DNA from: Desulfobacteraceae bacterium
Lineage (GTDB): Bacteria > Desulfobacterota > DSM-4660 > Desulfatiglandales > HGW-15
Length of the DNA stretch: 31,454 bases
Reading direction: 5' to 3'
Assembly: GCA_003819975.1 (NCBI GenBank)
Contig: RPPU01000003.1
Coordinates: 1 to 31,454, forward strand
Shown here: positions 1 to 7,800 of the stretch, in pieces
How positions within the stretch are numbered: position 1 is the first letter of the stretch
Layout: each line of letters begins with the position of its first letter
The notes under the pieces: model-generated
Seen by the model: only the letters and a program-made list of their open reading frames with translations
Databases searched by the model: none
Told to the model about the DNA's origin: nothing
Position numbers and translations under genes: made by a program

Positions 1-20
1 AGACGTATGGATCAAAGCGT

Positions 21-164
21 TCATATAGACTTTGAAATAGATTGAGATGGCGGTATCCGGTTTTTCATTTCCAGGTCCAATTCGTGACGGGTCAAGCCGT
101 ACAGAACTTCCCGGGCGATTTTTTTCCAATGCCGGAGGGTTGCTTTTATCCGGTCCCTTTCCAT
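21..164 (-). CDS. Possible 47-residue small protein
   Basis: An ATG lies two bases after the stop codon of the preceding minus-strand gene and opens a 47-codon frame ending in TGA at 21-23. The product would be strongly basic in its first half (MERDRIKATLRHWKK). I do not recognise it, and no good ribosome-binding site is visible beyond possible translational coupling to the upstream frame. It could be a remnant or chance. Confidence 0.2.
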   Translation of the reverse strand: MERDRIKATLRHWKKIAREVLYGLTRHELDLEMKNRIPPSQSISKSI

Positions 165-166
165 GG

Positions 167-961
167 TTAATTCTTTATCAATATCGACAGATGCGCCCGG
201 TCCAGATAACCCAGCCGGCCGAGCTGTTCCATGATGCTTGAAAAAAATTTTTCCTTATGTACGATATTCCGCGAAAAAGAATAGACCAATTCCAGAACGA
301 TTTCGGGACTGAAGGTTTCTTTGTAAAACGCGCACAAGCCGATCAAATATATTTTCAGCAGGGCATAATGCAGAACCAATTCGATGAAATGGGTGAAGGG
401 GCTTAAATTTTTTAGGGGAAACAGATTCGAAAAAACGTAATGGACCAGGTAATTTTCAAAAATATGTTCATGCTTCCGGATAAAAGGCTCGTAATGATTT
501 TTAAAAGCTTCATCATAACGAGCGGCTCTGACAGCTTGGTCGGCTTCCGGATCGGGAACGAGGCCGAGCAGGCATTCTTTTACCAATCTTTTAAACCGGT
601 CCGTGCCTCCGCCGGCCGATAGGTGCGCCCGAATGATTTGACTTAATAGTATCATCTGAATATCCGTTCGAATCGGTATTTTTTGCAGGCTATCGTGAAA
701 GCGGTTTTGCAAGATCTCATCCAAAAAAGATTGAATCAGGTCCGGAATTTGTTCCCTATGATTTTCTTTGAAAAGCCGGTCTGCTTGTTCGAAAAACAGA
801 CAAAGGATGATCAGGCGTTCCCACAAAGGCAGGTCCCGGCTTTTGAGCAATTGCATGCTGAACGTTCGCAATTCCCAGAGCAAATCCACCAGATGGTCGG
901 GCACACTCGATCGATTCAATCCGGTTTTATTGAAATCATTTTTCCTCGCATTTTTGCGCAA
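167..961 (-). CDS. FliB-like (flagellin lysine-N-methylase family) C-terminal fragment
   Basis: The 264-residue product resembles the middle and C-terminal part of FliB-type proteins, which transfer methyl groups to flagellin lysines. The resembling stretches are LLWELRTFSMQLL, LPLWERLIILCLFFEQAD, ENYLVHYVFSNLFP and LIGLCAFYKE. Full-length members are about 400 residues and start with a cysteine-rich segment (CxxCxxCC-like) that probably binds a metal cluster. That segment is absent here. The frame starts at a TTG (961), stays open upstream only to about 1015, and the DNA beyond is AT-rich and non-coding. No clear ribosome-binding site precedes it and no flagellar gene is near. I see an intact but truncated frame. 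It is probably a decaying or recombined remnant. The family assignment comes from remembered motifs, not a search. Confidence 0.5.
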   Translation of the reverse strand: MRKNARKNDFNKTGLNRSSVPDHLVDLLWELRTFSMQLLKSRDLPLWERLIILCLFFEQADRLFKENHREQIPDLIQSFLDEILQNRFHDSLQKIPIRTDIQMILLSQIIRAHLSAGGGTDRFKRLVKECLLGLVPDPEADQAVRAARYDEAFKNHYEPFIRKHEHIFENYLVHYVFSNLFPLKNLSPFTHFIELVLHYALLKIYLIGLCAFYKETFSPEIVLELVYSFSRNIVHKEKFFSSIMEQLGRLGYLDRAHLSILIKN

Positions 962-1039
962 TGCATTGGAAAGAACGCATATAATCGGGCATGATGAGGG
1001 TTGTATTTTTTCCCGTCATAAGTGCGCGTTACCCTAAAT

Positions 1040-1142
1040 GGAATGCAGCGTTGCGAATCGATTTAAAAAAAATATAATGTTAAATTATTTTTAAATTTAT
1101 TTAAATTTGAGTTATTTGAAATAATAATATAAAATTTTAAGA
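1040..1142. promoter_or_regulatory. Very AT-rich divergent intergenic region
   Basis: About 100 bases almost entirely of A and T separate the minus-strand FliB-like fragment from the plus-strand serine hydrolase. A region like this between divergent genes usually carries promoters, but no unambiguous -35/-10 pair stands out because nearly every hexamer looks like a -10 box. Confidence 0.3.
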
Positions 1143-1166
1143 TTGAACAGGGTATTTTATAGAAAA

Positions 1167-2260
1167 ATGGGCGAAAATTTTAAAAAAATTCTGGCGCAAG
1201 GTGTTGAACAAGGCGTTTTCCCGGGTGGTGCTCTTTTAGCATCTTATCGCGGCCGTAAGGAGATTGTGGAATGGGCCGGTTCGGTGAGCAGCCTGCCGGA
1301 AGCTGCTGCCGTCACCCGGAGACGATTTTCGATTTGGCCTCTTTGACCAAACCTTTGGCGACCGGATTGGCCCTTATGAAACTGGTCCAGGATGAAAAAC
1401 TTCAACTCGATCAGCCTTTGACGGAGCTTGTCTCCAAACCGATTCCAAACGATAAAAGATCCATTACTTCGCGATTGCTTCTCTGTCATTCGGCCGGCTT
1501 AAAAGATTATCAAACTTTTTATCTTGAACTGGAAAAGATCGAACCGGAGCAAAGGAGACCTTTTTTAAGGGATTTGCTTATCCAAAGCCCTTTGGCCTAT
1601 GAACCGGGCCAAGGGGTTCTTTACAGCGATTTGGGTTTTATGATGCTGGAATGGATCGTCGCGGAAAAGGCCGAGATGCCTTTGCCCGGATTTTTGAAAA
1701 TGCATTTTTATAATCCGCTTGGCTTACAAAGCACTTTTTTGAAAGAAAATCGTTTGCCGCTTCCTTATCCCCTAAATCGGTTTGCGGCCACGGAAGATTG
1801 CCCCTGGCGCAAGCGGATGATTCAAGGCGAAACCCACGATGAAAATGCCCATGTTTTGGGCGGATACTCGGGTCATGCCGGTTTGTTCGGAACAATCGAG
1901 GAAGTCCATAGCCTGGTCAATTTTTTGCGCGAACATTATTACGGGATGAGAAGCGATTTTTTCACTCCGCCAACCGTGAAGACTTTTTTTACCAAACAAA
2001 AAATTTCGGCAGAGAGCACCTGGGCCTTGGGTTGGGATACGCCTTCATCGGAACATTCGAGCGCCGGCCGGTATTTTTCCGAAAACAGTTATGGGCATCT
2101 GGGGTTCACCGGGACTTCGGTTTGGATGGATCTGGAAAAGGACGTAATCGTCATTTTTTTAACAAACCGCGTGCATCCGACCCGCGAAAATATCAAGATC
2201 CGGCCGTTCCGGCCGCGGATTCATGATGCAGTCATGGAAGAACTGGGATTTAAACGGTAA
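1167..2260 (+). pseudogene. Beta-lactamase-family (class C-like) serine hydrolase, broken by one frameshift
   Basis: Two frames together make one PF00144-type serine hydrolase of about 364 residues. The first (ATG 1167, or TTG 1143) encodes the N-terminal part with QGVFPGGALLASYRG. It then runs into a stop after VTRRRFSIWPL. The second frame continues with PETIFDLASLTKP, which holds the catalytic S-x-x-K motif (Ser codon 1340-1342). The Tyr motif is YSD in LYSDLGFMMLEW, and the third motif is H-x-G in YGHLGFTGTS. One missing C in the CCC run at 1315-1317 would restore VTPETIFDL. Family members cleave or transfer acyl groups on cell-wall peptides or esters; the substrate is unknown. No signal peptide is evident. 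The break is either a real inactivating mutation or a base-calling error in a short homopolymer. Confidence 0.75.
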
Positions 2261-2318
2261 TAGATCGCAGCAACTTTTTTTTTCGGATATCGGCAAAGAA
2301 TACTATCAGACATCGGCC

Positions 2319-2346
2319 GTAGGGGCGACCGGCCGGTCGCCCCTAC
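2319..2346. repeat. Perfect 28-nt GTAGGGGC palindrome
   Basis: GTAGGGGCGACCGG is followed directly by its exact reverse complement. The element sits in the 203-base gap between the serine hydrolase and the glycosyltransferase. It belongs to the same GTAGGGGC...GCCCCTAC class as elements near 25342, 26331 and 30240, so it is probably a dispersed REP-like element and not a gene-specific operator. Confidence 0.75.
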
Positions 2347-2463
2347 CGGGATGATCGGGATAACCGCCATGAAAAACCAGGACGTTGCCATCGGGTGGGT
2401 TTTGTTTTTCGGCTATGATGCCGAACAACGTATCAATATCTTATTGCAGTGAAAGGTCCAAAC

Positions 2464-3591
2464 ATGAGAATCTTGATCTTATCGGCGTCCGTGGGCGCCG
2501 GGCATTTACGGGCGGCCGAAGCCGTGGAACTGGCGTTAAGGGAATTGGCGCCTGAAGCAATCATCCGGAATATCGACGTATTGCAATGGACCAGCAAGGC
2601 TTTTCGACGCATTTACGGCCGGGCCTATCTGGATCTGGTCAATAAGGCTCCGCATGTGTTGGGGTATTTTTACGATATGCTGGATCAGCCGCCCGGTCCG
2701 CATCGCAAGAGTGACCGCCTGAGGTTGTTGGTCGAACGGTTGAACTTGGGCAAGGTCACCCGTTTTTTGCAGGCTGAAAAATGGGATGTCATCGTGAATA
2801 CTCATTTTTTACCGGCCGAGATTATTGCTTTCTTAAAGCGTACTGAAAGAATCAATGTGCCGCAAATGACCGTGACCACCGATTTTGAAACCCATCGACT
2901 TTGGGTCGCAAATCCTTGCGAACGGTATTGCACGGCCACGGAGGAAGGCGCTGTTTATTTAGAGTATTGGGGAGTCCCGGCTCAAGATATCCGGGTTACG
3001 GGTATTCCCATTCATCCCGTTTTCAGTCAATCTTTTGACCGGGTTGCTTTATTAAATAAATACGGTTTAACCGGAAATAGACCTGTTCTTTTACAACTGG
3101 CCGGCGGGTTCGGCGTCGGTCCAATCGAAAAGATATTTCGCAACTTGCTGATGATCGGAATTCCCTTGGAGATCATTGCGGTGGTCGGCCGCAATGAGGG
3201 GGCCAAGCATGCATTGGAAAGAATCGAAATACCGGAGAGACACAATGCAAGGATTTTCGGTTATACGGATAAAATTCATGAACTCATGGCTCTATCCGAT
3301 TTGGTGGTATCCAAGCCCGGCGGGCTCACCACGTCCGAAGTCCTGGCCAGCGGAGCAGCCATGGCGATCCTGAATCCCGTGCCCGGCCAGGAAAGCCGAA
3401 ATAATGATTTTCTTTTGGAGAATAAAGCCGCCATTAAGATTAACAATATCGCCACTCTGGCTTTTAAAATCACCAAGTTGTTGGAACAAGAAGGCCGATT
3501 GGCGGAATTAAAACAAAATGCCCGCAAACTCGGCAAACCCCGAGCGGCTTTTGAGATCGGTGTCATAGCCAAGGAACTTATTACTCCATAG
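2464..3591 (+). CDS. MGDG synthase / MurG-type glycolipid glycosyltransferase
   Basis: The 375-residue protein has the two-domain GT-B layout of monogalactosyldiacylglycerol synthases and bacterial processive diacylglycerol glucosyltransferases. The N-terminal acceptor domain begins MRILILSASVGAGHLRAAEA, with the family's GAGH-xx-AA motif. The C-terminal Glyco_tran_28 domain carries QLAGGFGVGPIE, VVGRN and the nucleotide-sugar region LSDLVVSKPGGLTTSEVLA. It should transfer a sugar to diacylglycerol at the inner face of the membrane; donor and linkage cannot be read from sequence. A GTG at 2449 gives a five-residue longer frame, but I chose ATG 2464 because AAAGG at 2452-2456 lies seven bases before it. 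It stands alone, with a palindrome upstream and a 224-base gap downstream. Confidence 0.85.
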   Translation: MRILILSASVGAGHLRAAEAVELALRELAPEAIIRNIDVLQWTSKAFRRIYGRAYLDLVNKAPHVLGYFYDMLDQPPGPHRKSDRLRLLVERLNLGKVTRFLQAEKWDVIVNTHFLPAEIIAFLKRTERINVPQMTVTTDFETHRLWVANPCERYCTATEEGAVYLEYWGVPAQDIRVTGIPIHPVFSQSFDRVALLNKYGLTGNRPVLLQLAGGFGVGPIEKIFRNLLMIGIPLEIIAVVGRNEGAKHALERIEIPERHNARIFGYTDKIHELMALSDLVVSKPGGLTTSEVLASGAAMAILNPVPGQESRNNDFLLENKAAIKINNIATLAFKITKLLEQEGRLAELKQNARKLGKPRAAFEIGVIAKELITP

Positions 3592-3815
3592 GCGTTTCCG
3601 GGCTTTTCAGGGTCGAAAAATAATATTGCTTTATTCATGCGGATTTTGTATTCATCTGAATGTGGGACGAGATATGTTTGTTTGACCTCATTGATTTTCA
3701 TTTTCAGCCGCCGGCCGCGGAGCGTTCGGATTTTTGATTCCGGTGGCAAAGGATTTCAACCTTAAGACAGCCGGTCCTGTATCGGCTTGTAGATTCAGGG
3801 AAAAGGGATGAGAAA

Positions 3816-4379
3816 ATGAGTTTTCAAATTTTTATTGCGGATGATGAATCGATCATACGAATGGATCTGCGGGAATTGCTTGAGGAAATCGGCCATCAAG
3901 TTGTCGGCGAAGCCAAAGACGGGCTGGAAGCCGTTCGACTCATTAAAGAGAAAAAGCCCGAACTCGTGATATTGGATATTAAGATGCCGGGAATGGATGG
4001 AATCAGCGTGGCCCGTGAAATCGCAAAAAAATATCCGGTTATTATCTTGACCGCCTATTCCGAGCGCGATTTGATCCAGCATGCTCGCGAAGCAGGCGTC
4101 ATGGCCTATCTTTCCAAGCCTTTTCGTATCGAGAACCTGTCGCCGGCCATTGAATTGGCGGTGAGTCATTTTATCGAAAAATCGGAGTTGAACGATAAGG
4201 TTATGAAACTCAGCGAGGAACTGGAAAACAGAAAGCTGATCGAGAGAGCCAAAGGTTTGTTGATGAAGGTTGAAAAATTAAATGAGACCCAAGCCTATCG
4301 CAGGCTACAAGCCATCAGTATGGAAAAAAATATTCCCATGAAAAAAATCGCGGAAGCGATCATTACGATGCACGGTTGA
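3816..4379 (+). CDS. ANTAR-domain response regulator (AmiR/NasT/EutV type)
   Basis: The 187-residue protein has a receiver domain (residues 1-120): acidic pair Asp9/Asp10, phospho-acceptor Asp54 in LVILDIKMPGMDG, Thr79 and Lys101 in LSKPF. After a short coiled linker comes an ANTAR domain at about 137-183 (LIERAKGLLMKVEKLNETQAYRRLQ). ANTAR proteins bind paired RNA hairpins with AxxGxx hexaloops and stop terminators from forming. The ATG has a purine-rich GGGATGAGAAA leader. The likely partner kinase is the convergent HisKA_2 protein ending at 4828, since that kinase class commonly pairs with ANTAR regulators. A candidate RNA target lies about 390 bases downstream on the same strand (4764-4829). 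The family is secure; the pairing and target are inferred. Confidence 0.93.
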   Translation: MSFQIFIADDESIIRMDLRELLEEIGHQVVGEAKDGLEAVRLIKEKKPELVILDIKMPGMDGISVAREIAKKYPVIILTAYSERDLIQHAREAGVMAYLSKPFRIENLSPAIELAVSHFIEKSELNDKVMKLSEELENRKLIERAKGLLMKVEKLNETQAYRRLQAISMEKNIPMKKIAEAIITMHG

Positions 4380-4448
4380 TTGGATCGGACATATTAACGG
4401 TCTTAAAATAGTATCCCTATAGATTACGGCTTCCGCAGCTCTTTTTCA

Positions 4449-4530
4449 GGCGGCAACGAAGGGCACCCGGGCGGTAACGGCCAGGGCAGGAGCCCTCGCA
4501 TGACAAGCGCTGTTGCCGTCAAGCTTTTTT
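4449..4530 (+). terminator. Branched hairpin followed by a U-run after the ANTAR regulator gene
   Basis: GGCGGCAAC (4449-4457) pairs with GTTGCCGTC (4512-4520), nine pairs including one G-U, and encloses a smaller perfect hairpin AGGGC-AGGA-GCCCT (4483-4496). Six T residues follow at 4525-4530. It lies 70 bases after the regulator's stop codon and could end that transcript. The long enclosed loop is unusual for a simple terminator, and a dispersed structured repeat is equally possible. Confidence 0.4.
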
Positions 4531-4731
4531 GGAATCGGCAAATATCATTCAGGCGCCCGCGAAAATGAATGTTGTGCTTGCCGATCTTACGATAATCTTC
4601 GCCACTTAAGAAAGTTGCCGTCTGAAAAAGAGCCGCGGAAGCCTCATTTCGATAACGACGTGTGTATATATTATTATGAGACGATTAATAAGTCAGAGCA
4701 ATAAGCTTTTTAATACCGCAAGACTTTTTAC

Positions 4732-4759
4732 TTGACAGTTTTTACGACTCTGTTAACAT
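4732..4759 (+). promoter_or_regulatory. Sigma-70-like promoter for the ANTAR-element RNA
   Basis: TTGACA (4732-4737) matches the -35 consensus exactly. TAACAT (4754-4759) follows after 16 bases and matches four of six -10 positions. Transcription would begin near 4765, just before the first AxxGxx hairpin. Spacing and the perfect -35 make it credible; there is no experimental support. Confidence 0.5.
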
Positions 4760-4763
4760 TCGC

Positions 4764-4829
4764 TAAATTCCAATGAAGGATAATAGAGGTAACGAAGCCT
4801 CCCGGCCTAACAGCCGAGGGGCTTTTTTT
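4764..4829 (+). ncRNA. Candidate ANTAR-binding dual-hairpin RNA / attenuator
   Basis: Hairpin 1 is TCC-AATGAA-GGA (4769-4780). Hairpin 2 is GAGGT-AACGAA-GCCTC (4786-4801). They are five bases apart, and both have six-base loops with A at position 1 and G at position 4, the signature of ANTAR protein targets. The 3' arm of hairpin 2 (4797-4801) is also the base of the terminator stem at 4796-4823, so the two folds exclude each other, as in the nas and eut leader RNAs. Hairpin 1 has only three firm base pairs, which is the weak point. No gene follows on this strand before 18406; the transcript converges on the kinase gene. It may therefore be a small RNA that sequesters the regulator (as EutX and Rli55 do) or a switch for antisense RNA. 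The identification is inference from structure plus the adjacent regulator gene. Confidence 0.55.
4796..4829 (+). terminator. Intrinsic terminator between convergent regulator and kinase
   Basis: AGCCTCCCGGC (4796-4806) pairs with GCCGAGGGGCT (4813-4823) through 10 of 11 positions (one U-G pair, one C-A mismatch) around loop CTAACA, followed by seven T residues at 4823-4829. The U-run overlaps the kinase stop codon (TTA at 4828-4830). On the opposite strand the hairpin has no U-run. Confidence 0.8.
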
Positions 4830-7800
4830 AATTAAAAGACAAGGCGGGTTTAAACGGAAATCGAATGGAAAAAACAGTGCCGGGATGATCTTTAACCATA
4901 AGAGTTCCGTGCAATTGTTCTTCAACCAGAATGGAAACGAGTTTTAAACCCAGGGTATTGCCCGGCCTCGTGTTTGGATGGGTTTGAAGCCCGATGCCGT
5001 TGTCTTCCACGATTAATTCGACCTCGTTCGGATTGCAGGTCTGCAGGACAATCCGTATGATACCGGAATCGCGGGCGGCGGCCGGGAAGGCGTATTTCAG
5101 GGCATTGGAGACCAGTTCATTGATGATCAAACCACAGGGAATGGCGAGGTCGATACTTAAGAACACTTTTTCGATCATGATTTCGAGGCGTATCTTTTTC
5201 GGATCCGTTCCATAAGATTGATAAAGGCCGGAAGCGAGATTGCGCGCGTATTTTTCGAGATTGATGCGGGTCAGATCATCGGATTTATAAAGGATTTCAT
5301 GAATGAGCGCCATGGATTGAATGCGATCCCGGCTGTCTTTGAACATTGCCAGGGTTTTATCGTCTTTGGTATAGCGGGACTGCAAATTCAGCAGGCTTGA
5401 TATTATTTGCATGTTGTTTTTGACCCGATGATGTATTTCCTGCAGAAGCAATTCTTTTTCTTTTAACGACGCCTTGATGTGCGTTTCCATGCGGGATTTT
5501 TCCAAAATTTCCCGTTCCAGTTCTTTATTGGCCCGGATTAGTTCATTGGTCCGTTCTTCCACCAATTGGGTCAACTGATCTTTATATTGATCCAATTCTT
5601 TTTGGGTTTTTTTACGCGCTTCCAATTCATAATTAAAATCACGAAGGATCAGGGCATTTTTAAGGGAGATGGCCGCCTGGGACGCCAAGATCCTCAGCGC
5701 TTCCCGCCGTTCCGTGGTAAAAACACCGGGGCTGAGATTGTTTTCCATGTAACAAATCGCGGTAAGTTCATTTTGATAAATCAAGGGCATGCATAAAACG
5801 GATTTGATTTTTCGATCTTCGATATAAGGGTCTTCCGAGAATGGTTCATCGTTGCTGGCATCGTTCAGGACCAGGATCTCCCGCTTGCGGCTGACATAAT
5901 GGATAATGGACTTAGGAATGGAATTCATTTGTTGAATCGATAGGCCTTGTAAAACCATCGTGCTGCCTTCACCGGAAAGCCCTTCAGCTTCGAGAAAAAA
6001 CCGATCGCCGCGTTTCAACATCAATACTACTTTTTCGGCACCGGCATTTTCCATTAGGATGCGGATTAGTTTGCTCAATAGTTTGTCTATCATAATTTCA
6101 TCGGCAATGGCATGGCTGGCTTTTAAAAGAGCATGAAAATCGATTCTATCGCCAATTGGATCCATAGTCTGTATATTTTTTGATTGAACAGCCGTTGTTT
6201 TATTGGTAAAGTTTTTTTGAAACGAATTTATATTTTGAAAGATTTGATGATATTGGGTTTCAAGTTGTTTTGTTTTGGCTTTAGCGCCCCATCGATTATA
6301 AAGATAATGAGCATCCATAAGATAAGCTGAAGCGATTTTTAATAATTTACGAGAAATGTAAAATCTGGCAGCAAGCTCATTGGCCAGAGCTGCGTCATAA
6401 ATATAACCGCTGCCCTCGGCATAATGAATGGCCTGATGATAAGATTTCAATGCTGCAAAGTCCGCTTTCAATATGCGATATTTTTCTGCTTGGACAAGAT
6501 AATATTTATGCATATGATTCATGGGAGCATGCCGCATCCAAAATTTTAATTTTTTTTGATTTTGCTCTATTTGAACGAGAAATTGATGCTTTTGTTTTTT
6601 TGAAAGTTTTTCATAAAATGCTAATTTTATCAACGAATCATAAAAGTAAAAATAAGAATATCCCAACGTTCCGCTTATGGTATTAATATATGCTCTCGTC
6701 CGGTCGGCGATATCTAATAAGCGATCGTAGCGCTCAAATAGAAGGCCCAGATACATTTTTTCCATATAATAATTCGCAATAAAATTTTTATTTCCGGCAT
6801 TAATAAAAAGAGGTAACATGGTTTCTTCATCAAAAGCCGGTCCGGTTAACTCAAAAGGGTCTTGTGTTTCTCCTAGAATATTTAAAACACATTGATATGA
6901 GAGAGATAACAGATGATAAGCCGTTTCTTGTTTTAAAGTTTTGATGATATCGAGATTTCCTTCCATTTTCGCTTTGACCGTTTCAAGGGGGTTTCCCGCT
7001 CCGCGAAAATAAATGGAAGACATCATAAGAGACCAGGCGCCAAATTCAATATCGCCGGCTGTTAAACATTTTTTAAAAAGAGTATTTAATGCCTCTACGC
7101 TAGGCTTGATATGGTTTTTATAATGGTGAATATAGGTAAGAAAAACGAATTCCGCGCGAAGATGATTGATTTCACGATCGTCGTTAGAAGCAAGTTTTTG
7201 AGCCAGCAGGCCAAATCGATGTCCGGTATCGATTTGGCCAAGTCGGCAAAGAATTAACCCATATCCGGCATAGGAATAGGAGGCTTCAGGGCAATTTCCA
7301 TGTTTTACGACCGACTGAATGTTAAAAAAAACGAATAAAGGCAATAGGTTGGGGTCTGCCCAATAAATGGCTGACCCCAATGCGGAAACAATTTGCATTG
7401 CGGCTAATTGTTGAGGATCTGTCATCGGAGCAGATTCCAATATTCTTTCCGGTTTTTTAAACAAGAAAATAAGGTAGGTTTTGAGGAAATAAAATAGTAT
7501 ATGCCATTTTTTCGGTTTGACGGGAAACTTGATTCCCAACAATTCAAGCGCTAATAAACCGGTTCGAATGGCCTCTTCCAATTTATGTTGAGAAATGTGG
7601 GTCCTGACGAGAATTTCATATATCTTTATTTTATCGAGCATTGTACTGGTATTTCGAGTGACAATAGTAAATAACCTGTTAACAAAATCGAAATACCCGC
7701 ATACATAAGCGGCCTCCGCTAATTCGATATGTAAGGCAAGGGAAAGATCATAATGGGATGACCAGCTTTCCCGGGGCAATAACTGGAGCCCTATTTTCAA

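Noticed and set aside
4449..4480. AACGAA and AACGGC words after the regulator gene as a second ANTAR element
   Set aside because: The flanking bases cannot close hexaloops around these words, so there are no matching stems.
4513..4704. 63-codon plus-strand frame downstream of the ANTAR regulator
   Set aside because: It begins inside the branched hairpin, has no ribosome-binding site and no recognisable composition or motif; likely chance.
4786..4829. Resemblance to the 3' half of a GEMM (cyclic-di-GMP) riboswitch (GAAGCCTCCCGGCCTAACAGCCG)
   Set aside because: The required 5' half with GGGCAAACC and the ACGCAAAGCC core is absent. The GC-rich part is explained by a terminator stem, and the two upstream loops fit an ANTAR target better.
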